From: Flavobacteriales bacterium UBA958
Lineage (GTDB): Bacteria; Bacteroidota; Bacteroidia; Flavobacteriales_D; Crocinitomicaceae
NCBI GenBank assembly: GCA_002293045.1
Contig: DBCM01000114.1
Coordinates: 1 to 17,248, forward strand
Length of the DNA stretch: 17,248 nucleotides
Direction of reading: 5' to 3'
The notes beneath the pieces are model-generated. The model was not told the origin of the DNA and did no database searches. It saw only the letters and a program-made list of their open reading frames with translations. This document shows positions 8,808 to 14,112 of the stretch, piece by piece. The stretch's first letter is position 1, and each line of letters opens with the position of its first letter. The position numbers and the translations under genes are program-made.

Positions 8808-10091
8808 ATGAGCACAGCCCTTGGTAACCACATCTTGGTTGAATTTATGAACTGCGACCCGCACATTATGAACGATGTTGCTGCAATAGAACGCGATATG
8901 GTCGATGCGGCAAAAAAAGCAGAAGCTACCGTAATAAATTCAACGTTTCACCATTTTTCACCCTATGGTGTTTCTGGGGTAGTGGTTATTCAAGAGAGTC
9001 ATTTAGCCATTCACACCTGGCCAGAATATGGATATGCCGCAGTGGATGTATTCACTTGTGGTGAAATGAATGCGTGGATTGCTTTTGATTACTTAAAAGA
9101 GAGTTTTCAAGCGAAATCCTATTCAGCCATTGAAATGAAGCGAGGATCTGTGAACTTACTTACGCGTAATGATTTTGACATATCATCGATGCGTCAAAAG
9201 GCGAATGAATGGGTGAATCCCGGTTTTTACACGCGAAATGTTTGGTTTACCGATAAAGATGAAAACCAAGCCTTATCTCTTCGTTTTACGGGCGATGTAT
9301 TTTACGACCATCAATCTCCATTTCAGCGAGTCCGTATTTTGGAGTCATACAAATATGGTAAAATGTTAGCCCTAGACGATATGGTCATGACTACGGAAAA
9401 CGATGAATTCCATTATCATGAAATGATATCTCACCCCGCATTGTTTATGCATCCGAATCCCAAAAACGTATTAGTGATTGGCGGTGGAGATGGCGGGACG
9501 ATTCGTGAAGTACTTCGTCACCCTGGGGTAGAAAAAGTTACCATGGTAGAAATTGATGGTGCGGTAATCGAGGCTTGCAAAGAACATTTACCAAACATTG
9601 CAGCGTCCTTTGATGATCCAAAACTTACCTTATTAGTTGACGACGGCATTGCCTTCGCACAACAGGCGGCTCCGGGCACGTATGATGTAATCCTTGTGGA
9701 TGGCTCAGATCCGGTTGGTCCAGCGGAAGGACTTTTCTCGGTCTCTTTTTATACGAATTGCTACAACGCATTAAAAGAAGATGGCATCTTGGTCGCTCAA
9801 GGTGAATCGCCAAAATTCAATGAAAAAGCGTTTAGGGAATTGAATCATACCTTACAAGATATTTTTGGTGTGGACAAGGCTCCTGTATCCTTGTTTTTTG
9901 TTCCAACCTACCCTACAGGGATGTGGAGTTTCCAATATGGGTTGAAAGGAAACATACAAGGACCAATTCATCAAAAAGAAGCTGAAATCGAAGCCTTCGT
10001 TAGTTCTAATGGTCTAAGATATTACAATTCAGCCTTACACAATGCGAGCTTTGCCTTACCAAACTTCGTTAAAGAACTTATAAAAAAATAA
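8808..10091 (+). CDS. Fused AdoMet decarboxylase-spermidine synthase
   Basis: A 427-residue two-domain polyamine enzyme. Residues 1-120 are a class 1B AdoMet decarboxylase: the self-cleavage site is E63-S64 in QESHL, where Ser64 becomes the pyruvoyl group, followed by HTWPEYGYAAVDVFTCG with His69 and Cys84. Residues about 135-427 are a spermidine synthase: YHEMISH, the decarboxylated-AdoMet loop VLVIGGGDGGTIREV (222-235), the acidic VEIDG, and the catalytic loop VDGSDPVGPAEGLF (297-310). Together they make decarboxylated AdoMet and transfer its aminopropyl group to a diamine, presumably putrescine. Both domains look intact. The ATG at 8808 follows a -7 box; slyD starts 35 bp downstream, so co-transcription is likely. 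Fusions of these two activities are known in bacteria. Confidence 0.95.
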   Translation: MSTALGNHILVEFMNCDPHIMNDVAAIERDMVDAAKKAEATVINSTFHHFSPYGVSGVVVIQESHLAIHTWPEYGYAAVDVFTCGEMNAWIAFDYLKESFQAKSYSAIEMKRGSVNLLTRNDFDISSMRQKANEWVNPGFYTRNVWFTDKDENQALSLRFTGDVFYDHQSPFQRVRILESYKYGKMLALDDMVMTTENDEFHYHEMISHPALFMHPNPKNVLVIGGGDGGTIREVLRHPGVEKVTMVEIDGAVIEACKEHLPNIAASFDDPKLTLLVDDGIAFAQQAAPGTYDVILVDGSDPVGPAEGLFSVSFYTNCYNALKEDGILVAQGESPKFNEKAFRELNHTLQDIFGVDKAPVSLFFVPTYPTGMWSFQYGLKGNIQGPIHQKEAEIEAFVSSNGLRYYNSALHNASFALPNFVKELIKK

Positions 10092-10126
10092 CCCGCGTAA
10101 TTTACGCAACTTAAACACAGATAACA

Positions 10127-10633
10127 ATGCAAATAGCAGCAAACACCGTGGTTTCGTTAATGTATAAACTTACAAACCATCAAACAGGAGAACAAATTGA
10201 AATCACAGATGAAACGAATCCGTTAGTATTTCTTTATGGAGTTGGCTCGTTGATTCCAGATTTCGAGGCAAACCTGAGTGGGAAAACTACGGGCGATGCC
10301 TTTGATTTTTCAATTGAGGCGGCCAATGCTTACGGCGTGCCTTCAGAGGAAGAAATCGTTATGATTCCAAGCAACGTATTTCACGATGAAAATGGTCACT
10401 TTGATACGGAAATGTTTCAGGTTGGAGCATTAATTCCAATGAGTGACGGACAAGGACACCAAATGCGCGGGAGAATCCTTGAAATTACGGATGATGTCGT
10501 AAAAATGGATTTTAATCATCCCTTGGCTGGTACGGATTTACACTTTGAAGGATCAATCCTTGAGGTGCGTGAAGCTACTTCCGAAGAGATTTCCCATGGT
10601 CATGCGCATGGTCCACACGGACATCAGCACTAA
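10127..10633 (+). CDS. slyD: SlyD-like FKBP peptidyl-prolyl isomerase
   Basis: A cytoplasmic 168-residue chaperone that catalyses cis-trans isomerisation of peptidyl-proline bonds. The FKBP core is seen in VVSLMYKLTN, LVFLYGVGSLIPDFEANLSGKTTGDAFDFSI and the terminal MDFNHPLAGTDLHFEGSILEV, which is the SlyD signature. Between them lies the insert-in-flap chaperone domain (EEEIVMIPSNVF ... DGQGHQMRGRILEI, about 75-125). The last 12 residues contain six histidines alternating with Gly/Ala/Pro, a metal-binding tail as in SlyD, where it binds nickel. The stretch before it (10095-10107) holds a short palindrome of no clear role. It probably shares the transcript of the polyamine gene; nothing in the sequence shows a functional link. 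Confidence 0.93.
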   Translation: MQIAANTVVSLMYKLTNHQTGEQIEITDETNPLVFLYGVGSLIPDFEANLSGKTTGDAFDFSIEAANAYGVPSEEEIVMIPSNVFHDENGHFDTEMFQVGALIPMSDGQGHQMRGRILEITDDVVKMDFNHPLAGTDLHFEGSILEVREATSEEISHGHAHGPHGHQH

Positions 10634-10650
10634 AATCAAATTATTTGATT
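10634..10650. promoter_or_regulatory. 17-nt palindrome over the ssb -33 box
   Basis: AATCAAAT, one T, then ATTTGATT: a perfect 8-bp inverted repeat starting one base after the slyD stop. It includes the TTTG of the ssb promoter. It could be an operator or a weak AT-rich stem; there is no T-run right after it, so a terminator role is unlikely. Confidence 0.4.
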
Positions 10651-10676
10651 ATCAATTAGTTATTTAGCTAATTTTG
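10644..10676 (+). promoter_or_regulatory. Promoter of ssb
   Basis: TTTG at 10644-10647, 21 nt spacer, TAATTTTG at 10669-10676. Both elements match the Bacteroidota consensus. Transcription should begin about 15-20 nt before the ssb ATG, so ssb can be transcribed independently of slyD. Confidence 0.7.
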
Positions 10677-10699
10677 TAGTTATTGCAAAACAAAATGCT

Positions 10700-11143
10700 A
10701 TGGCTACCGTATTTGAGACTCGATTAATTGGCAACATTGGTAAGGATGCAATTGTTAAACCCATGGAACGTGGAATCATTGCGATCAACTTTCCTGTGGC
10801 GCACAACAAAAACTGGCGGGATAAAAAAACAGGTGCTTCAAAAACAAAAACTACGTGGGTAAATTGCACCATTTGGAAACGCGAAGGTGGCAACATGCGC
10901 ATTGTAGATTTTTTAACTCGTGGTACCATGGTTGAATTGGTGGGTACGCCATACGCCAAAGGATACATTACCGAAGACGGAAATGTTCGTACGGAAATAA
11001 GGCTTAATGTCTCCGATACCAACATCTTACGACCGGCACAGCGCATGGAAGGTGATGTAGACGACCTGATTGATCGCGATGATTTTTCAGTAGACGAAGA
11101 CGGTAGTTTTGACGATTTCAATATTTCAGACGAAGATTTTTAA
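10700..11143 (+). CDS. ssb: Single-stranded DNA-binding protein
   Basis: Binds single-stranded DNA in replication, repair and recombination. The 147-residue protein has one OB fold (residues about 4-112: RLIGNIGKD, INFPVAHNKNWRDKKTG, TWVNCTIWKREG, VELVGTPYAKGYITEDG, EIRLNV) with the tryptophans and aromatic residues expected for ssDNA stacking. A short acidic linker follows, ending in SDEDF, the acidic tip with terminal Phe that recruits partner proteins. The linker is short compared with proteobacterial SSB (about 178 aa). It has its own promoter and is followed 61 bp later by tRNA-Asn. It may be the main or an accessory SSB; the window cannot tell. Confidence 0.95.
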   Translation: MATVFETRLIGNIGKDAIVKPMERGIIAINFPVAHNKNWRDKKTGASKTKTTWVNCTIWKREGGNMRIVDFLTRGTMVELVGTPYAKGYITEDGNVRTEIRLNVSDTNILRPAQRMEGDVDDLIDRDDFSVDEDGSFDDFNISDEDF

Positions 11144-11162
11144 AATTTTCTAAATGTTAGGA

Positions 11163-11192
11163 TTGCAAAAGTTAGAAAAGTTTCTATCTTTG
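11163..11192 (+). promoter_or_regulatory. Promoter of tRNA-Asn
   Basis: TTG at 11163-11165, 19 nt spacer, TATCTTTG at 11185-11192. This is the best promoter in the window and predicts initiation a few bases before the tRNA 5' end at 11205. TTGCAAA at the -33 box and TTTGCAA at the -7 box are mirror complements, a pattern seen often at stable-RNA promoters in this phylum. Confidence 0.8.
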
Positions 11193-11204
11193 CAACCACA
11201 AAAT

Positions 11205-11278
11205 TCCTCCTTAGCTCAGTTGGTTAGAGCATCTGACTGTTAATCAGAGGGTCGCTGGTTCAAGTCCAGCAGGGGGAG
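11205..11278 (+). tRNA. tRNA-Asn (anticodon GTT)
   Basis: A complete cloverleaf. The acceptor stem TCCTCCT (11205-11211) pairs with AGGGGGA (11271-11277) with one G-T pair, and the discriminator is G11278. The D loop contains AGTTGGT. The anticodon stem TCTGA/TCAGA closes the loop CTGTTAA with GTT at 11239-11241. The T arm GCTGG/CCAGC closes TTCAAGT. CCA is not encoded. It is followed directly by a terminator, so it is a single-tRNA unit. Confidence 0.97.
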
Positions 11279-11280
11279 CA

Positions 11281-11310
11281 AAAGCCTTACGGAAACGTGA
11301 GGCTTTTTTT
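11281..11310 (+). terminator. Rho-independent terminator of tRNA-Asn
   Basis: An 11-bp stem AAAGCCTTACG / CGTGAGGCTTT with one T-G pair and a GAAA loop, followed by a run of Ts to 11310. It lies three bases after the tRNA. Confidence 0.9.
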
Positions 11311-11318
11311 ATTTCCGT

Positions 11319-11354
11319 ACCCTTCGATACGCCCTTCGGACTACTCAGGGTGCG
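11319..11354 (+). repeat. REP-like palindromic unit, copy 1
   Basis: Runs from ACCCTTCGATACGCCC to TACTCAGGGTGCG, with outer arms ACCCT/AGGGT and inner arms around a TTC loop. Two further copies lie at 11677-11723 (same strand, altered middle) and 11936-11973 (inverted). Such CCCTTCG...CAGGG units are widespread intergenic repeats in this phylum, as I recall. Confidence 0.7.
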
Positions 11355-11389
11355 AAAAAAAAAACAACGGGTATATAAAATCTTCCTTT

Positions 11390-11507
11390 GGTGCATGTTT
11401 AAGGGGACAAGCAGAGCGAAATGAAAACTGGGCACCGTAAGGAAGCCGAAGGATCACCGAAACGGTCAGTTTTCAGGAGTGGAGCGCCGTTCCTTAAACC
11501 CTGCACC
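11390..11507 (+). other. Strongly paired, RNA-like element of unknown role
   Basis: No protein gene fits here. The outer arms GGTGCA-T-GTTTAAGG (11390-11404) and CCTTAAAC-CC-TGCACC (11492-11507) pair over 14 bp with a small internal loop. Inside, TGAAAACTG (11422-11430) pairs perfectly with CAGTTTTCA (11467-11475). Within that, ACCG-AAA-CGGT (11456-11466) makes a hairpin stacked against the inner stem, and GGC/GCC (11431-11433, 11445-11447) may form another. The composition is more GC rich than the flanks. It could be a structured RNA, a large palindromic repeat, or a mobile-element remnant; no promoter was found directly upstream. Confidence 0.45.
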
Positions 11508-11517
11508 GAGCTTTTTG

Positions 11518-11542
11518 CTACTTTTTTGTGGTAAAAAAGTAG
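11518..11542. repeat. 10-bp perfect hairpin, AT-rich
   Basis: CTACTTTTTT, loop GTGGT, AAAAAAGTAG. It lies 10 nt after the paired element at 11390-11507 and may be its boundary or a bidirectional terminator. The low GC makes a strong terminator unlikely. Confidence 0.6.
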
Positions 11543-11550
11543 AAATCCTT

Positions 11551-11636
11551 GTTGGTTAGAGTCCCGCACATGCGGGATTAATCAGAGGGTTTCCGTAAAA
11601 ACGGAACAAGCGCTGGTTCAAGTCCAGCAGGGGGAG
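11551..11636 (+). pseudogene. tRNA-Asn pseudogene broken by two palindromes
   Basis: A partial second copy of the tRNA at 11205-11278. It keeps GTTGGTTAGAG of the D arm, then TTAATCAGAGGGT of the anticodon 3' half, then the full T arm, acceptor 3' side and discriminator. The 5' anticodon strand and the first anticodon base (ten bases in the true gene) are replaced by the palindrome TCCCGCA-CA-TGCGGGA (11562-11577). A 20-nt insert containing TTCCGT-AAAA-ACGGAA (11591-11606) splits the variable loop. The 5' acceptor strand is missing apart from a weak TCCTT. It cannot form a tRNA. From 11611 to 11684 it repeats the true locus (11253-11326) without a mismatch. Confidence 0.85.
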
Positions 11637-11638
11637 CA

Positions 11639-11668
11639 AAAGCCTTACGGAAACGTGAGGCTTTTTTT
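11639..11668 (+). terminator. Second copy of the tRNA-Asn terminator
   Basis: Identical to 11281-11310, offset 358, as part of a perfect 74-nt direct repeat. It should still terminate any transcript entering from the left, including one that reads through the paired element and the broken tRNA copy. Confidence 0.8.
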
Positions 11669-11676
11669 ATTTCCGT

Positions 11677-11723
11677 ACCCTTCGCCAAGGCGGAGATATG
11701 CCCATCCGACTACTCAGGGTGCG
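11677..11723 (+). repeat. REP-like palindromic unit, copy 2
   Basis: Same ends as copy 1 (ACCCTTCG ... GACTACTCAGGGTGCG), but the middle is different and about 11 nt longer, holding CGCCAAGGCGG. The unit follows the duplicated terminator exactly as copy 1 follows the original. Confidence 0.65.
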
Positions 11724-11751
11724 CAAAAAAGAAGATGAAATTTAACGCCCC

Positions 11752-11906
11752 TGATTCCGGAGGAATCAAACATCTTACCTCAAACCCTGACCACCAATAC
11801 TTCGACCCCAGCGGGGTCGCACAAAACACAAAACTATATTCGACCCCGCTGGGGTCGCTTGATTTCAGCATCACTCAAGTAAGAATGTACGATTCCGATG
11901 GAATCG
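11752..11906. repeat. Array of four 17-nt hairpins
   Basis: Four perfect hairpins, each of 7-bp arms and a 3-nt loop: TGATTCC-GGA-GGAATCA (11752-11768), CGACCCC-AGC-GGGGTCG (11803-11819), CGACCCC-GCT-GGGGTCG (11841-11857) and CGATTCC-GAT-GGAATCG (11890-11906). Centres are 51, 38 and 49 nt apart, and the spacers are unrelated. An open frame of 66 codons runs across the array but its sequence is mostly dictated by the palindromes. It is not a CRISPR, since units and spacers are too short and the units differ. Confidence 0.8.
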
Positions 11907-11935
11907 AATTAGTAAATATTGATGCTACGTTCTAA

Positions 11936-11973
11936 GCACCCTGAGTAGCCCAAAGGGCGTATCGAAGGGTGCG
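11936..11973 (-). repeat. REP-like palindromic unit, copy 3 (inverted)
   Basis: GCACCCT (11936-11942) and AGGGTGC (11966-11972) form a perfect 7-bp outer stem; GCCC-AAA-GGGC forms the tip. Read on the minus strand it matches copy 1 closely (CCCTTCGATACGCCC). Confidence 0.7.
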
Positions 11974-12016
11974 GTAAAAAAGAAGATGAAATTTAACGCA
12001 CCTGAGCGCACCTGTA

Positions 12017-12115
12017 TTATTTAGCCATGTAGTAAATACTTACAAAAATTCGATACGCAAGATAAACGCCCATCACGGACCATATCCACCATCTGTTTTT
12101 CATATACCAATCCAT
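12017..12115 (-). CDS. Small 32-aa membrane protein (new small ORF)
   Basis: ATG at 12115, TAA at 12017. The product begins MDWYMKNRWWIWSVMGVY and ends IFVSIYYMAK: a short basic N-terminus (K6, R8), one hydrophobic segment of about 20 residues (WWIWSVMGVYLAYRIFVSIYY) and a closing lysine. This is the pattern of a single-span inner-membrane micro-protein. A full TAnnTTTG box lies 26 nt before the ATG. It stands between a repeat-rich stretch and a divergent monooxygenase-fold gene. I do not recognise a family. A chance frame of this length is possible, but the hydrophobic pattern with a well-placed promoter element makes a real gene more likely. Confidence 0.6.
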   Translation of the reverse strand: MDWYMKNRWWIWSVMGVYLAYRIFVSIYYMAK

Positions 12116-12140
12116 TTTCTTGAGCTTAAATTATTTAATT

Positions 12141-12148
12141 CAAAGCTA
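12141..12148 (-). promoter_or_regulatory. Putative -7 box of the 32-aa gene
   Basis: Minus strand TAGCTTTG, a full TAnnTTTG match. Transcription would start near 12136, about 20 nt before the ATG at 12115. No TTTG -33 element is seen at the usual distance. Confidence 0.5.
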
Positions 12149-12182
12149 ATCATTAAGTTTAAATTTATTTTAAATATTTGTC

Positions 12183-12512
12183 ATGATCCACTGGAATACC
12201 CCTACTCCACCTGAAGCGCCTTTCTTTGCTTCTATTTTTAATTATTATTTGTCTGATGACCTGGATGGCTATGCAGAATATGACGAAAAGACGCTGGACT
12301 TAGTAAAAACCTATCCTGGATATTTAGGCTATGAAAGCATGAAGCATGAGGGTCGAGGCATGTTCATCAGTTATTGGAAGGATATGGAATCGATAAAAGC
12401 ATGGGGAGCCCATCCGATACATCAGGAAGCAAAAGCCTTAGGAATGAAACGGTGGTATAAATCCTATACGAGCATGATTGCCGAGGTGGAACGGTTTCAT
12501 GTAAAGCGTTGA
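12183..12512 (+). CDS. Antibiotic biosynthesis monooxygenase (ABM) fold protein
   Basis: A 109-residue cytoplasmic protein of the dimeric ferredoxin-like ABM superfamily. The typical pattern is present: FASIFNYYLSDDLDGYAEYDEKTLDLVKTYPGYLGYESM (first strand and helix), then a GRGMFISYWKDMESIKAWGAHPIHQEAKALGMKRWYKSYTSMIAEVER half with the family's W...HP.H..A and WY..Y residues. Members include small oxygenases, haem-degrading enzymes and many proteins without a known substrate, so no reaction is assigned. ATG at 12183 is the only good start. It stands alone, divergent from the 32-aa gene and convergent with the beta-propeller gene. The promoter is unclear: the upstream 60 bases are very AT rich. 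Confidence 0.85.
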   Translation: MIHWNTPTPPEAPFFASIFNYYLSDDLDGYAEYDEKTLDLVKTYPGYLGYESMKHEGRGMFISYWKDMESIKAWGAHPIHQEAKALGMKRWYKSYTSMIAEVERFHVKR

Positions 12513-12542
12513 TATTCGACGCAGTTTAAGTGGAAATAACTC

Positions 12543-12566
12543 AAAAAAAAGCGGCCTCAGCCGCTT
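12543..12566 (-). terminator. Rho-independent terminator of the beta-propeller gene
   Basis: AAGCGGC-TGAG-GCCGCTT on the minus strand, followed by a run of about eight Ts (plus strand A run 12543-12550). It lies about 25 nt after the stop of the minus-strand gene at 12592. It has no T-run on the plus strand, so it serves only one direction. Confidence 0.85.
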
Positions 12567-12591
12567 CCCATGATTCTTATAAGTTCACGAA

Positions 12592-13839
12592 TTAATTCTT
12601 GACCAAGGTTGTTTGTTGTCCGTTTACGGAAATCACGTACATTCCTTGCGATAGTGCGCTAAGATCCAACATGTTTTCTGTAGTTTGCATAAGTAAGGTT
12701 CCTTCTAAACTATATACTAACTTCTCCCCTGCTACATTTACGTTTACGCTAGTATTTGCTGGGTTCGGATACACGGTCAATTCTTTTGACATTTCCGTTA
12801 TCCCAACGCTTGGACGAACATCAAATACTACAGTTCCTGGCGAAGTACTCACTGAAAACTGGTTAAGTTCCGTGTTCGTTCCATCGAAAATATGTACCGT
12901 TCCGTATGAGAAGAAATCTGTTTCTGAACAATAAAAATTCCCAGAAACTGGCTCTTGAGCTAATTCGTAGTAATTTACTTGGTGCCCAGCAATTGGACCA
13001 GCTACATTCATAACGCTGATATCAAAGGCATTCAAGGTAGTTTCCATAGAAATTTGATACACTAATTGATCATCGCGCAATGCGGAAGTTCCACAGCCTG
13101 TTCCTGCATTTGCTAAATTCACGGTATTCGCTACTCCAGAAGCCAATGAAATTTCTGAAACAGAAGAACCACTCCAATCTTTATTGTTTACCGTATACAA
13201 CTTGCCATTGTATATGATCAAATTATCTGGGTTTTTGCCATCCGGACCTAAATCGATTTCATTCCCATAGCTGAGTGTGTTTAAATCTAAAGCGCCAACA
13301 ATTCCTTTTTCATTCCCCCACTCGTAACCATTGTTTACTGCGATGTAGGCCTTATCTCCGTTGATTACGATATTTTGTGTAGCCCACTTTGGGCCGTTTA
13401 CGGTGTCAATCGCTTGAATCAACAGTAATGAGGTAGCATCGTACACGTGCACGTAGGAATCGTAGGTGGTAAGATATTCTCCGCGGGTAGCAATTAACTT
13501 CCCTTGACTTACGGCTAAGTTTCTTACGCCCGGACAGTTAACTTCAGCGATTAAATTATGCCCATTTAAGTCATACTTTAAAATTTTAGAATCTGCGGCC
13601 ACATAGTACGCATTCCCTTCGATAACAAGGTCAGAAGCAAAGCGCATGTTGCTTATGGTGCTCACCTCCTGATAGGTTTGCGTGGACGGATTGTAGGAGC
13701 CCACGGTCACTGGAGTTACGATAGTGGCGGAGTTGTAATCATAGTACCCCTCATTCAAAATCAATACTTGATGCAAATAACTCTGTGCTTGCATCGACAC
13801 ACTGAGGCCTAAGCCAATAATTAATAATACCTTTTTCAT
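12592..13839 (-). CDS. T9SS-exported beta-propeller, BtuG-like corrinoid binder
   Basis: A 415-residue secreted protein. Signal peptide at 1-18 (MKKVLLIIGLGLSVSMQA, cut before Q19); there is no lipobox cysteine. Residues about 22-340 are repeated propeller blades of YncE/DUF5074 type (VGSYNPSTQTYQEVSTI, SKILKYDLNGHNLIAEV, YVHVYDATSLLLIQAI, GIVGALDLNTLSYGNEIDLG, GKLYTVNNKDW). The last 65-70 residues (ELTVYPNPANTSVNV ... LSQGMYVISVNG) are a type A T9SS sorting domain. The long leader carries a cobalamin riboswitch, so expression should fall when B12 is ample. In Bacteroides, BtuG is a surface beta-propeller lipoprotein that binds B12 beside BtuB; by fold and control this protein probably does a similar job, but anchored through T9SS. 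No TonB receptor gene is next to it. Confidence 0.85.
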   Translation of the reverse strand: MKKVLLIIGLGLSVSMQAQSYLHQVLILNEGYYDYNSATIVTPVTVGSYNPSTQTYQEVSTISNMRFASDLVIEGNAYYVAADSKILKYDLNGHNLIAEVNCPGVRNLAVSQGKLIATRGEYLTTYDSYVHVYDATSLLLIQAIDTVNGPKWATQNIVINGDKAYIAVNNGYEWGNEKGIVGALDLNTLSYGNEIDLGPDGKNPDNLIIYNGKLYTVNNKDWSGSSVSEISLASGVANTVNLANAGTGCGTSALRDDQLVYQISMETTLNAFDISVMNVAGPIAGHQVNYYELAQEPVSGNFYCSETDFFSYGTVHIFDGTNTELNQFSVSTSPGTVVFDVRPSVGITEMSKELTVYPNPANTSVNVNVAGEKLVYSLEGTLLMQTTENMLDLSALSQGMYVISVNGQQTTLVKN

Positions 13840-13883
13840 TCGTTCTGTTTTTAAACGGTTAATAAACTAAAAACTAGAAGATG

Positions 13884-13920
13884 AAAAAAGAGGGATTCGA
13901 GCAGGTGCAACTCAACCTAC
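13884..13920 (-). promoter_or_regulatory. Possible expression platform (terminator stem) of riboswitch
   Basis: On the minus strand GTAGGT (13920-13915) can pair with ACCTGC (13906-13901), followed after some 10 nt by CTCTTTTTT. It lies between the aptamer and the ATG. The stem is short and the T-run is distant, so control at translation is equally possible. Confidence 0.3.
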
Positions 13921-13949
13921 AAACGAGTCCGACTTTATTCTGAAGTCTT

Positions 13950-14104
13950 CTCTCTGCTCCTAGGCAAGTCTTCTGGCTTACACCAACGCTGGTTACCTTC
14001 CCGTTTTCACAGTGGTTATCAACCGCTTACAGTGCTTACAGCTGCAGATACAGCTCCGGATTCACACCGGATTCCTTTTTAATTCCGCGTACACGGAAAC
14101 CAAA
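13950..14104 (-). promoter_or_regulatory. Cobalamin (B12) riboswitch
   Basis: On the minus strand the hallmark parts follow in order. TTCCGTG/CGCGGAA forms a first stem. CCGGTGTGAATCCGG (14070-14056) is the conserved GGTGnnAATCC arm. GCAGCTGTAAGC, CCACTGTG and CGGGAAGG follow. The B12 box AGCCAGAAGACTTGCC ends at 13963. All match the class I/II consensus as I know it; the exact outer limits are approximate. A -7 box just upstream places the transcript start almost at its 5' end. Adenosyl- or other cobalamin binding should repress the beta-propeller gene. Confidence 0.93.
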
Positions 14105-14112
14105 GAACGATA

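Larger units (their letters stand above)
11716..12005 (+). repeat. 39-nt direct repeats flanking a hairpin array
   Basis: AGGGTGCG-C-AAAAAAGAAG... at 11716-11754 recurs at 11966-12005 with only a few changes; 24 bases in the middle are identical. The pair brackets the four-hairpin array and the inverted REP-like copy. This could be a target-site or recombination footprint, or part of a larger repeated unit. Confidence 0.6.

Noticed and set aside
10095..10107. Short palindrome GCGTAA-T-TTACGC between speDE fusion and slyD
   Set aside because: One-base centre cannot form a stable hairpin and there is no T-run; likely chance.
10660..11121. 153-codon minus-strand frame opposite ssb
   Set aside because: Low-complexity serine-rich product in antisense to a clear ssb gene; a shadow frame.
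11244..11435. Minus-strand 63-codon frame over the tRNA and paired element
   Set aside because: It covers a true tRNA and terminator. The ending LEPATL is a common false translation from tRNA regions.
11205..11684. Integrative element between tRNA-Asn direct repeats (att sites)
   Set aside because: The tRNA 3' end is repeated, as in att sites, but the roughly 270 bases between hold no integrase or cargo, and the repeat extends through the terminator. A duplication with repeats fits better, though an excised remnant cannot be excluded.
11752..11906. CRISPR array
   Set aside because: Only four 17-nt units with two different arm sequences, spacers of uneven length, and no cas genes.
11735..11935. 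66-codon open frame across the hairpin array
   Set aside because: Its residues (DSGGI, DPSGV, TPLGS, DSDGI) are dictated by the palindromes. It starts inside a direct repeat that recurs at 11966-12005, and has no promoter or recognisable domain.
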